Positions 42,964-51,542 of a DNA stretch of 64,000 nucleotides are shown piece after piece. Made by a program: the position numbers and the translations under genes. The notes beneath the pieces were generated by a model that had not been told where the DNA came from, did not search any database, and was given only the letters and a program-made list of their open reading frames with translations. This stretch comes from Streptomyces griseocarneus (GTDB lineage Bacteria; Actinomycetota; Actinomycetes; Streptomycetales; Streptomycetaceae), in NCBI RefSeq assembly GCF_014655595.1, contig NZ_BNBL01000016.1, forward strand, positions 62,001-126,000, given 5' to 3'. Position 1 is the first letter of the stretch, and each line of letters opens with the position of its first letter.

Positions 42964-43245
42964 TCACTCCCCCGTCGTGGCGGCGCCGGACTCCGCGCCT
43001 TCCTCCTGATCCTCCTGCGCCAGCGCCGCGTCCAGCCGGGCCCGGGCGCCGTCCAGCCAGCGGCGGCACACCCTCGCCAGCTCCTCGCCGCGCTCCCACA
43101 GGGCCAGCGACTCCTCGAGCGTCGTGCCGCCGGCCTCCAGCCGGCGCACCACGTCGATCAGCTCGTCCCGCGCCTGTTCGTAGCCCAGCGCGTCGCCGGT
43201 GGCCGTGGCCGGGGCTGTTTCGTTCCGGTCCGATGTCGTCGCCAT
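42964..43245 (-). CDS. xseB: exodeoxyribonuclease VII small subunit
   Basis: 93 residues. The XseB core is GYEQARDELIDVVRRLEAGGTTLEESLALWERGEELARVCRRWLDGARARL (residues 19-69), a helical hairpin that sheathes XseA. ATG 43245 leaves a 10-bp gap after xseA, so they form one operon. Exonuclease VII degrades single-stranded DNA. The C-terminal acidic tail (QEDQEEGAES) is variable. Confidence 0.93.
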   Translation of the reverse strand: MATTSDRNETAPATATGDALGYEQARDELIDVVRRLEAGGTTLEESLALWERGEELARVCRRWLDGARARLDAALAQEDQEEGAESGAATTGE

Positions 43246-43255
43246 GCCGGACAGC

Positions 43256-44476
43256 CTATGCGGGGGGTGCGACAACGGGCCGTACCGCGAACTCGCCCTC
43301 CGCGACCCGCGCCCGCAGCTCCTCGTCCCGCCCCACCTCGTCGGCCGCGCGGACCACCCGCCCGTCCGCGTGCTGCAGGACCGCGTAGCCGCGCCGCAGC
43401 GTCGCCGCCGGGGACAGGGCGACCACGCGCGCGTGGGTGTGCGTCAGCTCCGAGTGCGCCCGGTCCAGCAGGTGGCCCAGCGTGCGACGGGCCCGGTCGG
43501 TGAGGGCGTCGATCTGCTCCGCGCGCTCGTCCACCATCCGCTGCGGCCGCTCCATGCACGGACGCGCCCGCGCGGCCGCCAGGCCGCGCTCCTCGCGGTC
43601 CAGGTGGGCGGTGACGCAGCGCAGGGCGCGCTCGCGGAGGTGGCGTACGCGGGTCAGCTCCTCGCCCACGTCCGGCACGACCCGCTTCGCCGCGTCGGTG
43701 GGCGTGGACGCGCGCAGGTCGGCCACCAGGTCGAGGAGCGGGGTGTCCGGCTCGTGGCCGATCGCCGACACGACGGGCGTACGGCAGGCGGCCACCGTCC
43801 GTACGAGCTGTTCGTCCGAGAACGGCAGCAGGTCCTCCACGCTGCCGCCGCCGCGCGCCACGATGATCACGTCGACGCCGGGGTGGGCCTCGAGCTCCTG
43901 GACGGCTTCGATGACGCTCGGGACCGCGTGCACGCCCTGCACGGGGACGTTGCGCACCTCGAAGCGGACGGCGGGCCAGCGGTGGCGGGCGTTCTCCAGG
44001 ACGTCGCGCTCGGCGGCGGAGGCGCGGCCGCAGACCAGGCCGATGAGCTGGGGGAGGAACGGCAGCGCGCGCTTGCGGTCGGCGGCGAACAGGCCCTCGG
44101 CGGCCAGGGACTTCTTCAGCTGCTCCAGGCGCGCCAGGAGCTCGCCGACGCCGACCGGGCGGATCTCGGCGGCGCGGAGCGAGAGCTGGCCGCGCGGCGC
44201 GTACCACTCGGGGCGGGCGTGCACGACGACGCGGGCGCCCTCGGAGACGACGTCGGCCACGCGGTCGAAGACGGCGCGGTAGCAGGTGACCGACAGGGAG
44301 ACGTCGTGGGAGGGGTCGCGCAGCGTCAGGAACACGACACCGGCGCCGGGGCGGCGGGAGAGCTGGGTGATCTGGCCCTCGACCCAGACGGCGCCGAGGC
44401 GGTCGATCCATCCGCCGATGAGGCGGGAGACCTGGCCTACGGGGAGGGGGGCGTCGGGGGAGGTGGTGACGGCCAT
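43256..44476 (-). CDS. xseA: exodeoxyribonuclease VII large subunit
   Basis: 406 residues. An N-terminal OB-fold (PVGQVSRLIGGWIDRLGAVWVEGQI) leads to the catalytic domain with LIGLVCGRASAAERDVL, VIIVARGGGSVEDLLPFSDEQL and VSAIGHEPDTPLLDLVAD. A coiled coil and C-terminal RGYAVL segment follow. It cuts single-stranded DNA from both ends together with XseB. ATG 44476 was selected because the ten upstream residues are not family-like. Confidence 0.95.
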   Translation of the reverse strand: MAVTTSPDAPLPVGQVSRLIGGWIDRLGAVWVEGQITQLSRRPGAGVVFLTLRDPSHDVSLSVTCYRAVFDRVADVVSEGARVVVHARPEWYAPRGQLSLRAAEIRPVGVGELLARLEQLKKSLAAEGLFAADRKRALPFLPQLIGLVCGRASAAERDVLENARHRWPAVRFEVRNVPVQGVHAVPSVIEAVQELEAHPGVDVIIVARGGGSVEDLLPFSDEQLVRTVAACRTPVVSAIGHEPDTPLLDLVADLRASTPTDAAKRVVPDVGEELTRVRHLRERALRCVTAHLDREERGLAAARARPCMERPQRMVDERAEQIDALTDRARRTLGHLLDRAHSELTHTHARVVALSPAATLRRGYAVLQHADGRVVRAADEVGRDEELRARVAEGEFAVRPVVAPPA

Positions 44477-44542
44477 GCGGTTGAGCGTAGCGGGGCGGGG
44501 TGACATGTGGGGTGGGGTGCGGGCGCGGGTGCGTTGTGGGGC
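44477..44542. other. GC-rich spacer upstream of xseA
   Basis: The sequence is G-rich and repetitive. The xseA promoter should be here, but no elements are clear. Confidence 0.3.
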
Positions 44543-44685
44543 GGGGCCGGGGCGGGATGGGGCGGGCCCTTCCGGGGCTGGATTATTTACGGCCCGGAGC
44601 CGTCAGATGGGAATGGTGCCCCGCACTTGGGCCGCAAATAACCCCTACGCCCCTTCCAGGGCCCGCCCCATCCCACCCCGGCCCC
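44543..44685. repeat. 143-bp nested inverted-repeat element (MITE-like)
   Basis: Outer arms of about 36 bp (44543-44578 and 44649-44685) are inverse copies with a few mismatches at the inner end. Inner arms TTATTTACGGCCC (44583-44595) and GGGCCGCAAATAA (44629-44641) are inverse with one mismatch. The core between them is 33 bp. There is no open frame. It may be a mobile miniature element or a large transcription-ending structure. Confidence 0.75.
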
Positions 44686-44710
44686 TCCCGCGGTCAGCCG
44701 ACCGCAGGCC

Positions 44711-44815
44711 GGTGGGTGGGCAGTCGCCCCGCCGACCTGTTTGTGGGCAGTCGTTCCGCTGGGCTGGGGGTACCTCCCAGCGGTAGCTGGGGGAGGGTGG
44801 GCACAAACCCGGCCC
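44711..44815. repeat. dispersed streptomycete-type palindromic repeat region
   Basis: GTGGGCAGTCG-YY-CCGC occurs twice (about 44716 and 44744). It is followed by a palindromic GGGGGTACCTCCCAGCGGTAGCTGGGGGAG segment and GGGTGGGCACAAAC, the rough inverse of the start. This type of repeat recurs in Streptomyces intergenic regions. Confidence 0.65.
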
Positions 44816-44833
44816 ACCGGGCCGCATCACCCC

Positions 44834-44987
44834 TTACGGTGCCCCCGGTGCCGTCGCGCGCTGGATGGCCAGCACCCCAGCCCGGCGGTCAGCCACACCG
44901 CACCCACCCCCTACGGCGTCCCCGGTGCCGTCCCCCGCTGGACGGCCAGTACCCCCAGCCCGGCAGCCAGCCAGATCGCCCCCACCA
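44834..44987. repeat. 77-bp direct duplication of the permease gene's 3' end
   Basis: The last ~77 bases of the amino-acid permease gene (from 44911) recur next to it (from 44834) with about 85 percent identity by eye and one single-base indel. Matching words at 77-bp offset include CCGGTGCCGTC, CGCTGGAYGGCCAG and CAGCCCGGC. The real stop is TAG at 44911; the copy carries TAA at 44834. Confidence 0.8.
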
Positions 44988-46266
44988 GCTGGGCCGTCGC
45001 GGCCGCCTCCACGATTACCGCCACCACCACCGCCAACCCCAGCAGTGGAATCACCACATGCCGGACGATGCCCACCCGATCCCCCCGCCCCCGCACCCCG
45101 AACCAGCCGATCACTGACGCGTGCAGCAGGCCGAAGGCCACCAGTGCGCCGATGTCGACGACCGACACCAGCCGGTCCAGGCCGTCGTCGCGGCGGGCCG
45201 CCCAGATCGCGGCGGTCAGGGTCACCAGGGCCGCGCCAAGGAGGGCGGGGCGGGGGACGCCCGAGCCGCGGTCCACCTTGGCCAGGGGGGCCGGGAGCCG
45301 CCGGTCGCGGGCCATCGCGAAGAGCAGGCGGCCCGCCGCCGCCTGGCCCGCCAGCGCGGCGAAGGCCGCGCCGATGGCCTTGCTGGCGGCCACCAGGTCG
45401 TGCAGCCACCTGCCGGTCGCCGCGTCCACCGTGTCGTAGAACGCGGCCCCCTGCTCGGCCGGGCGCGCCGCCAGCTCGGCCGGGGACATCGGGGCCAGCA
45501 GCGCCGCGAGGTAGGTCTGCACGGCGAAGAGCACGCCCGCCACCGCCAGGCAGGTGATGACCGCGCGCGCCACCTTCTCGGAGCCGCCCGCCGACTCCTC
45601 GGCGAAGGACGCGATCGCGTCGAAGCCCAGGTACGACAGGACCGCCACCGACACCGCCCCCAGCACCGCCCCCGTGTCGAAGCCCCCTTCCCCCGTCAGC
45701 GGGGACAGCCAGCCGCGTCGGGGGCCGTCCTGGGCCAGCGCGACGGCCGCCGAGGCCACGAAGACGGCCAGCACCGCGAGCTCCAGGGCCAGCACCAGGA
45801 AGCCCGCCAGCGCGGCGGCCCGTACGCCCGTGAGGTTCAGGCCCGTCGTCACGACCACCGCGATCGCCGTCCACACCCACTGCGGCACGGCCGGCACCAG
45901 TGCGTGCAGGGCGATGCCGGAGAAGAGGTACGCGACCGCCGGGATCAGGAGGTAGTCCAGCATCGCCATCCAGCCGGCGATGAAGCCCGGTCCCTCGCCG
46001 AGGCCCACGCGCGCGTACGTGTAGACCGAGCCCGCCCGGGGGGCCACGCGCACCATCTGCGCGTAGGAGTACGCCGTGAAGGCCATCGCCGCCGTCGCCA
46101 CGAGGTAGACCAGCGCGATCGCCCCGTGCGCCTTCGCGGAGAGGGTGCCGAAGACGCCCACCGGCGCCATGGGGGCGATGAACAGCAGGCCGTAGACGAC
46201 CAGGTCGCGGAAGGAGAGCGTGCGGCGGAGCGTGCCGCCGCCGGCTGCGGGGGAGGGTGCGGCCAT
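44911..46266 (-). CDS. amino acid/polyamine permease (APC family)
   Basis: 451 residues, about 12 membrane helices. The first reads LVVYGLLFIAPMAPVGVFG, then AMAFTAYSYAQMVRVAPRAGSVYTYARVGLG (the APC motif), VAVLSYLGFDAIASFAEES, and KAIGAAFAALAGQAAAGRLLFAMARDRRLP. The start ATG 46266 was preferred over upstream in-frame starts that add an Arg-rich segment. The substrate is probably an amino acid or amine. The 3' end is duplicated downstream. Confidence 0.88.
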   Translation of the reverse strand: MAAPSPAAGGGTLRRTLSFRDLVVYGLLFIAPMAPVGVFGTLSAKAHGAIALVYLVATAAMAFTAYSYAQMVRVAPRAGSVYTYARVGLGEGPGFIAGWMAMLDYLLIPAVAYLFSGIALHALVPAVPQWVWTAIAVVVTTGLNLTGVRAAALAGFLVLALELAVLAVFVASAAVALAQDGPRRGWLSPLTGEGGFDTGAVLGAVSVAVLSYLGFDAIASFAEESAGGSEKVARAVITCLAVAGVLFAVQTYLAALLAPMSPAELAARPAEQGAAFYDTVDAATGRWLHDLVAASKAIGAAFAALAGQAAAGRLLFAMARDRRLPAPLAKVDRGSGVPRPALLGAALVTLTAAIWAARRDDGLDRLVSVVDIGALVAFGLLHASVIGWFGVRGRGDRVGIVRHVVIPLLGLAVVVAVIVEAAATAQLVGAIWLAAGLGVLAVQRGTAPGTP

Positions 46267-46342
46267 GGGGTCAGTATTCGGGCGCTCCGGCCCGGCGGCG
46301 GCCGGGCCACGCCGGGCCGCGCGGGCCCTTACGATGGACCGC

Positions 46343-47323
46343 ATGACTGCTACCCCCGCCCGCAAGGTTCTGCTCGCCGCCCCCCGTGGCTACTGCGCGG
46401 GTGTGGACCGTGCCGTGATCGCCGTGGAGAAGGCGCTGGAGCAGTACGGCGCCCCCGTCTACGTACGGCACGAGATCGTGCACAACAAGTACGTGGTCAA
46501 GACGCTGGAGCAGAAGGGCGCGATCTTCGTCGACAGGACGGAGGAGGTGCCCGAGGGCAACATCGTCATGTTCTCCGCCCACGGTGTCGCACCGGTGGTG
46601 CACGAGGAGGCCAAGCGCGGCAAGCTGGCGACGATCGACGCCACGTGCCCCCTGGTGACCAAGGTGCACAAGGAAGCCGTCCGCTACGCCAAGGACGACT
46701 ACGACATCCTCCTCATCGGCCACGAGGGCCACGAGGAGGTCATCGGCACCAGCGGTGAGGCGCCCGACCACATCACCATCGTCGACGGCCCGGAAGACGT
46801 GGCCAAGGTCGAGGTCCGCGACGAGAACAAGGTGGTGTGGCTGTCGCAGACCACGCTGTCGGTGGACGAGACCATGGAGACGGTCGACGCCCTCAAGGGC
46901 CGCTTCCCCAACCTCCTGTCGCCGCCCAGCGACGACATCTGCTACGCCACCCAGAACCGACAGACCGCCGTGAAGCAGATGGGCGCCGAGGCCGACCTGG
47001 TCATCGTGGTGGGCTCGAAGAACTCCTCCAACTCGGTGCGCCTGGTCGAGGTGGCGCTGGGCGCCGGCGCCCGTGACGCGCACCTGGTGGACTACGCCGA
47101 GGAGATCGACGAGACCTGGCTCGAGGGCGTCTCCACGGTCGGTGTGACCTCGGGCGCCTCGGTGCCGGAGATCCTCGTCGAGGGCGTGCTCGAGTGGCTC
47201 GCGCAGCGGGGTTACGAGGACGTCGAGCTCGTCCGCGCGGCGGAGGAGCACATCACGTTCTCGCTGCCCAAGGAGCTGCGCCGCGACCTGCGCGCCGAGG
47301 CCAGGGCCGCCACCGAAGGGTGA
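46343..47323 (+). CDS. ispH: 4-hydroxy-3-methylbut-2-enyl diphosphate reductase
   Basis: 326 residues. IspH/LytB makes isopentenyl and dimethylallyl diphosphate in the MEP pathway, supplying uppS. Three [4Fe-4S] Cys: Cys18 (APRGYCAGVDRA), Cys102 (IDATCPLV) and Cys200 (DDICYATQNRQ). Motifs SAHGVAP, GHEGHEEVIGT and GSKNSSNSVRL are intact. There is no ribosome site before ATG 46343, and TACGAT lies 7 bases upstream as a -10, so the transcript may be leaderless. ATG 46334 in frame is an alternative. Confidence 0.96.
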   Translation: MTATPARKVLLAAPRGYCAGVDRAVIAVEKALEQYGAPVYVRHEIVHNKYVVKTLEQKGAIFVDRTEEVPEGNIVMFSAHGVAPVVHEEAKRGKLATIDATCPLVTKVHKEAVRYAKDDYDILLIGHEGHEEVIGTSGEAPDHITIVDGPEDVAKVEVRDENKVVWLSQTTLSVDETMETVDALKGRFPNLLSPPSDDICYATQNRQTAVKQMGAEADLVIVVGSKNSSNSVRLVEVALGAGARDAHLVDYAEEIDETWLEGVSTVGVTSGASVPEILVEGVLEWLAQRGYEDVELVRAAEEHITFSLPKELRRDLRAEARAATEG

Positions 47324-47353
47324 TCAGGCCCCTCCGCGCCTAGGCTGCTGGGC

Positions 47354-48118
47354 ATGGACGTATTCGGCGTGGACATCGGCGGATCGGGCATCAAGGGCGC
47401 TCCGGTGGACCTGGAGCGCGGCGAGGTCGTGGAGGAGCGCTTCAAGGTGCTCACTCCCCGTCCGGCCACTCCGGACGCGGTCGCCGACTGCGTGCGGCAG
47501 GTGGTCAGGCACTTCGGCCGGCCCGTCGGGCCGGTCGGCGTGACGTTCCCCGGCGTGGTGATCGGCGGTACCACCCGTACGGCCGCCAACGTCGACAAGG
47601 GCTGGATCGGCAAGGACGCCGCCGGACTGCTCGGCGAGCAGCTCGGCACACCGGTGACCGTGCTGAACGACGCGGACGCGGCGGGGCTGGCCGAGATGAC
47701 CCACGGCGCCGGGCGGGGACGCACCGGCACGGTCGTCGTGCTCACCTTCGGCACGGGCATCGGGAGCGCGGTCTTCATCGACGGGCGGCTGGTGCCCAAC
47801 ACCGAGCTCGGCCATCTGGAGCTGCGCGGGCACGACGCGGAGACCCGCGCGTCCACCCGGGCCAAGGACGACGAGGGCCTCAGCTGGGGCCGCTGGGCCA
47901 AGCGCGTGGGGCGCTACCTGGCGCACGTGGAGATGCTCTTCTCGCCCGAGCTGTTCGTGATCGGCGGCGGCGTGAGCCGCAAGGCGGACAAGTTCCTGCC
48001 GCTGATCGAGGGCGTCAGCGCCGAGGTCGTGCCCGCTCAGCTGGAGAACAACGCGGGGATCGTGGGGGCCGCGATGGCCGCTTCCGCTGCTCCTTCCGCG
48101 CCCTCCTCCGCAGCCTGA
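47354..48118 (+). CDS. ppgK: polyphosphate glucokinase
   Basis: 254 residues, ROK family. Phosphate-binding FGVDIGGSGIKGAPVD, catalytic LNDADAAGLAEM and LTFGTGIGSAVFIDGRLVPNTELGHLEL identify the actinobacterial PPGK that phosphorylates glucose with polyphosphate or ATP. Its last 104 bases overlap the convergent DUF6542 gene. It lies 31 bp downstream of ispH. The C-terminal Ala/Ser-rich tail lies in the overlapping part. Confidence 0.93.
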   Translation: MDVFGVDIGGSGIKGAPVDLERGEVVEERFKVLTPRPATPDAVADCVRQVVRHFGRPVGPVGVTFPGVVIGGTTRTAANVDKGWIGKDAAGLLGEQLGTPVTVLNDADAAGLAEMTHGAGRGRTGTVVVLTFGTGIGSAVFIDGRLVPNTELGHLELRGHDAETRASTRAKDDEGLSWGRWAKRVGRYLAHVEMLFSPELFVIGGGVSRKADKFLPLIEGVSAEVVPAQLENNAGIVGAAMAASAAPSAPSSAA

Positions 48119-48620
48119 TCAGCACCACCCGCCGGACGAGCGCGATCAGCGCGGCCAGCAGGGTGCCCGCGTAGAGCCAGCCGGCGCTCAGCGACAGCAT
48201 GGTCACCAGGCTCATCAGGCGGCTGCCGAAGCCACCCGTGCCGTTGCTGACCGCCACCGCCCCGACCGCGTAGGCGATCGGCACGCTCACGGGGGCGGTC
48301 ATCAGCTCGGCGGGGCGCACCCACAGCGCGCAGGCCGCGCTCGCGAACACGAAGAACACGCCGTAGACCCGGGGCGAGCCGCCCAGCACGGCCGCGTCCA
48401 GGGCGCCGACGGCCAGCATGGCCAGCGCCGTGAGCAGCCCGCTGCCCAGCCCGGTCAGGCGGGGCGACGGGAGGCGCCGGACCAGCGGGGAAGCCGGGCG
48501 TCGGGGCCGGGGCCGCTCGGCGGCGGCGCCCTGGCGCTGTCCTACGGGCACGGCGGGGCGGGGCACGGGGGACCCGCGCCGGACCTTGCGCTGGGGGATA
48601 CGCGTGCTGGGTTGCTCCAC
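48015..48620 (-). CDS. DUF6542-type membrane protein
   Basis: 201 residues. A basic Pro/Arg-rich N-terminus (about 50 residues) leads to four predicted membrane helices (LTGLGSGLLTALAMLAVGAL, VYGVFFVFASAACALWV, VPIAYAVGAVAVSN, AGWLYAGTLLAALIALVRR) and a highly basic tail. GTG at 48620. Family function is unknown. The 3' 104 bases are shared with the opposite-strand ppgK gene; no terminator separates the two, so antisense interaction is likely. Confidence 0.8.
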   Translation of the reverse strand: MEQPSTRIPQRKVRRGSPVPRPAVPVGQRQGAAAERPRPRRPASPLVRRLPSPRLTGLGSGLLTALAMLAVGALDAAVLGGSPRVYGVFFVFASAACALWVRPAELMTAPVSVPIAYAVGAVAVSNGTGGFGSRLMSLVTMLSLSAGWLYAGTLLAALIALVRRVVLIRLRRRARKEQRKRPSRPPRSPRCSPAERARPRR

Positions 48621-48807
48621 CCGACCAAACTAGGTGGGGTCGGACCGGGAAACCGGCGTTGGACACGCCGGATGCACCGCCTTGGCCGTGTGTTCGGGGA
48701 ATCCTCCGTGCGGGGACCGTGCGCGACGCGGACCCGTAGACTGGATGACCGGGCGCGTCACGGGGCGCGGAACCCTCGCTACTACGGGAACAACGGGAAG
48801 TCGCCAC

Positions 48808-49896
48808 GTGTCGCTCACGATCGGAATCGTCGGTCTGCCGAATGTCGGCAAGTCGACCCTGTTCAACGCCCTGACCAAGAACGACGTCCTGGCGGCCAAC
48901 TACCCGTTCGCCACCATCGAGCCCAACGTGGGCGTCGTCGGTGTCCCGGACGCCCGGCTGAACAAGCTCGCGGAGATCTTCGGCTCGCAGAAGATCCTGC
49001 CCGCCACGGTCGACTTCGTCGACATCGCCGGCATCGTGCGCGGCGCCTCCGAGGGTGAGGGCCTGGGCAACAAGTTCCTGGCGAACATCCGCGAGTCCGA
49101 CGCGATCTGCCAGGTCATCCGCGCGTTCAAGGACGAGAACGTCGTCCACGTCGACGGCAAGGTCTCGCCCAAGGACGACATCGAGACCATCAACACCGAG
49201 CTGATCCTGGCCGACCTGCAGACCATCGAGAAGGTCCTGCCGCGCCTGGTCAAGGAGTCGCGGATCAAGAAGGACGTCGCCCCGAAGGTGGCGGCGGTCG
49301 AGGCGGCCAAGGCGCTCCTCGAGGAGGGCACCACCCTCTTCTCCGCCGGCATCGTCCAGGGCTCGGAGAAGGCGGAGCTCCTGCACGACCTCCACCTGCT
49401 CACCACCAAGCCCTTCCTCTACGTCTTCAACGTCGACGAGGACGAGCTGACCGACGACGCCTTCAAGGACGAGCAGCGCGCCCTGGTCGCCCCGGCCGAG
49501 GCCATCTTCCTCAACGCCAAGCTCGAGGCGGACCTCGCCGAGCTCGACGAGGAGGACGCCATGGAGCTCCTGCAGTCCGTCGGCGCCGAGGAGCCCGGCC
49601 TGGCCACGCTGGCCCGCGTCGGCTTCGACACGCTGGGCCTGCAGACCTACCTGACGGCCGGCCCCAAGGAATCCCGCGCCTGGACCATCAAGAAGGGCGC
49701 CACGGCCCCCGAGGCGGCCGGTGTCATCCACACCGACTTCCAGAAGGGCTTCATCAAGGCCGAGGTCATCTCCTTCGAGGACCTCGTCGCCACCGGCTCC
49801 GTCACCGAGGCCCGCGCCACCGGTAAGGCCCGCATGGAGGGCAAGGAGTACGTGATGGCCGACGGCGACGTGGTGGAGTTCCGCTTCAACGTCTGA
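48808..49896 (+). CDS. ychF: ribosome-binding ATPase YchF
   Basis: 362 residues. OBG-family P-loop protein: G1 GLPNVGKSTLFNALT, G3 region DIAGIVRGASEGEGLGNKFL, N-x-x-E ATPase motif in YVFNVDEDEL (replacing NKxD), then a helical domain and C-terminal TGS-like domain (LQTYLTAGPKESRAWTIKKG). YchF hydrolyses ATP rather than GTP and binds the ribosome. The GTG start at 48808 has GGGAAG ahead. Confidence 0.95.
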   Translation: MSLTIGIVGLPNVGKSTLFNALTKNDVLAANYPFATIEPNVGVVGVPDARLNKLAEIFGSQKILPATVDFVDIAGIVRGASEGEGLGNKFLANIRESDAICQVIRAFKDENVVHVDGKVSPKDDIETINTELILADLQTIEKVLPRLVKESRIKKDVAPKVAAVEAAKALLEEGTTLFSAGIVQGSEKAELLHDLHLLTTKPFLYVFNVDEDELTDDAFKDEQRALVAPAEAIFLNAKLEADLAELDEEDAMELLQSVGAEEPGLATLARVGFDTLGLQTYLTAGPKESRAWTIKKGATAPEAAGVIHTDFQKGFIKAEVISFEDLVATGSVTEARATGKARMEGKEYVMADGDVVEFRFNV

Positions 49897-49907
49897 CGAC
49901 CACACTG

Positions 49908-49936
49908 AAGGGCCGCACTCGGGGAGTGCGGCCCTT
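49908..49936. terminator. bidirectional terminator after ychF
   Basis: A perfect 13-bp stem (49908-49920 with 49924-49936) has a GGG loop and lies between convergent genes. Confidence 0.85.
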
Positions 49937-49945
49937 CGGCGTTCC

Positions 49946-50527
49946 TCAGCCCTTGCCGCCCGGGGTGAGCCTGTCCAGGTCGAGGCCGATCTCGAACGGG
50001 ACGGGGCGCTTGAGGACGTGGCGGAAGATGCCGGCGGGCGCATAGGCCATGGTGGGGACGTCCAGCTCGTAGACGTGGAGGACGGGAGCGCCGCCCTCGT
50101 CCTCGATGCACCAGTAGTGGGCGATCCCGGCCTGCGCGTATTTGCGCAGCTTGACCGTGCGGTCCCGGTGGGCGGACTCGGGGGAGACCACTTCGACGAC
50201 CAGCTGGACGTCTTTGGGCGCGAACCACGTGAGGTCGCGGTCGAAGGGGGCCGTGGTCACGAGGATGTCGGGCTCGGGGCGGTTGCGCTCGTCGAGCCGG
50301 ATGGTCATCTCCAGCCCCACCTCGAAGCCGGTCGGAGCCTGCCCCTTGAGGGCCGAGGTCAGGTCGGTGACGAGGTGGCTGTGCCACGACCGTTGCGGCG
50401 ACATCCTGAAGACGAGGGCTCCGTCGATCAGCTCGGTGTGGCGCGGTGCCTCGGGGAGGTGGTCGAGATCCTCCGCGAGCCAGCCTTCCGCCCGCGGTGG
50501 GCGCATCCAGTCGGGCAGTGCGGTCAT
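49946..50527 (-). CDS. Uma2 family putative endonuclease
   Basis: 193 residues. The PD-(D/E)xK-like Uma2 pattern is visible: HTELIDGALVFRMSPQRSWHS, RPEPDILVTTAP (metal Asp), VQLVVEVVSPESAHRDRTVKLRKYAQAGIAHYWCIEDE. Many Uma2 genes are present in streptomycetes and their roles are unknown. ATG 50527 was chosen; a further upstream start would add an unconserved 16 residues. Confidence 0.9.
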   Translation of the reverse strand: MTALPDWMRPPRAEGWLAEDLDHLPEAPRHTELIDGALVFRMSPQRSWHSHLVTDLTSALKGQAPTGFEVGLEMTIRLDERNRPEPDILVTTAPFDRDLTWFAPKDVQLVVEVVSPESAHRDRTVKLRKYAQAGIAHYWCIEDEGGAPVLHVYELDVPTMAYAPAGIFRHVLKRPVPFEIGLDLDRLTPGGKG

Positions 50528-50710
50528 GGACGCACGGTAGCCGTACCGTGTGGCGTCGTGCGGGGGCGCGGACATTTGTCATTGCTTGTCCCGGCATCCC
50601 TGCATAGTTGCGGAATTGCCGCCGGAGAGTGCTCTGCGCATGTGCCCCTGGGTCTCACCTACACACCGCTGAGCTGCAATTCACCACTTCCGGTGATTCC
50701 TTGGCCTAGA

Positions 50711-50725
50711 GTTGCGGATCGCAAC
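50711..50725. promoter_or_regulatory. palindrome upstream of the gntR gene
   Basis: GTTGCG-GAT-CGCAAC is a perfect 6-3-6 palindrome, with further GTTGCC/GTTGCGG half sites at 50731 and 50742 and a similar one near 50607. It is a candidate autoregulatory site for the GntR protein. Confidence 0.55.
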
Positions 50726-50772
50726 CCACGGTTGCCAAGCTGTTGCGGACTGTCAACCCCTTGGGAGTGGAC

Positions 50773-51525
50773 GTGGCCTTCGGTGATCAGCCCGCATACC
50801 TTCGCGTCGCCGGCGATCTCCGGCAGAAAATCGTCGCGGGTGAGCTGCCGCCGCACACCCGCCTTCCCTCCCAGGCGCGCATCCGGGAGCAGTACGGCGT
50901 CTCCGACACCGTCGCCCTGGAGGCGCGGAAGGTCCTGATGGCCGAGGGGCTCGTCGAGGGGCGTTCCGGGTCGGGTACGTACGTCCGTGAGCAGCCCGTG
51001 CCGCGGGCCGTGGTGCGGACTGGGTACCGGGCGGTGGGGGAGTCCACGCCGTTCCGGCAGGAGCAGGCCGACGACCGGGTCAAGGGGACGTGGGAGTCCC
51101 GCAGCGAGCAGGGGGTGGCGGATACGGCCATCGCGCGGCGGCTGCGGATCGGGCCGGGCGACCGGGTGATGCGCACCGACTATCTGTTCCGCTCCGGCGG
51201 CGAGCCGAGCATGCTCTCCACCTCCTGGGAGCCGCTGGCGCTCACGGGGCGCACCCCCGTGATGCTGCCGGAGGAGGGGCCGCTGGCCGGGCGGGGGGTG
51301 GTCGAGCGGATGGCCGCCATCGACCTGATCGTCGACAACGTCACCGAGGAGGTCGGCGCCCGGCCGGGGCTCGCCGAGGAGACCCTCGCGCTGGGCGGTG
51401 TGCCCGGACACTGCGTGCTGGTGGTCTCGCGGACGTACTTCGCGGGCGGCTGCCCGGTGGAGACCGCGGACGTGGTGATGCTCGCCGAGCGGTTCCGGGT
51501 CGCCTACCACCTCCCGGTGAAGTAG
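50773..51525 (+). CDS. GntR family regulator with UTRA ligand domain
   Basis: 250 residues. The N-terminal winged helix is YLRVAGDLRQKIVAGELPPHTRLPSQARIREQYGVSDTVALEARKVLMAEGLVEGRSGSGTYV (residues 8-68), and the UTRA domain follows (FRSGGEPSMLSTSWEPLALTG, VSRTYFAGGCPVETADVVM). GTG 50773 has GGGAG five bases upstream. HutC-subfamily regulators respond to small metabolites. It lies upstream of an amino-acid permease that it may control. Confidence 0.9.
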   Translation: MAFGDQPAYLRVAGDLRQKIVAGELPPHTRLPSQARIREQYGVSDTVALEARKVLMAEGLVEGRSGSGTYVREQPVPRAVVRTGYRAVGESTPFRQEQADDRVKGTWESRSEQGVADTAIARRLRIGPGDRVMRTDYLFRSGGEPSMLSTSWEPLALTGRTPVMLPEEGPLAGRGVVERMAAIDLIVDNVTEEVGARPGLAEETLALGGVPGHCVLVVSRTYFAGGCPVETADVVMLAERFRVAYHLPVK

Positions 51526-51542
51526 GCGTGAATCGCACGTGA

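Noticed and set aside
44645..44830. Small minus-strand frames in the repeat zone after the permease gene
   Set aside because: They run through inverted and dispersed repeats, lack ribosome sites and give low-complexity products.
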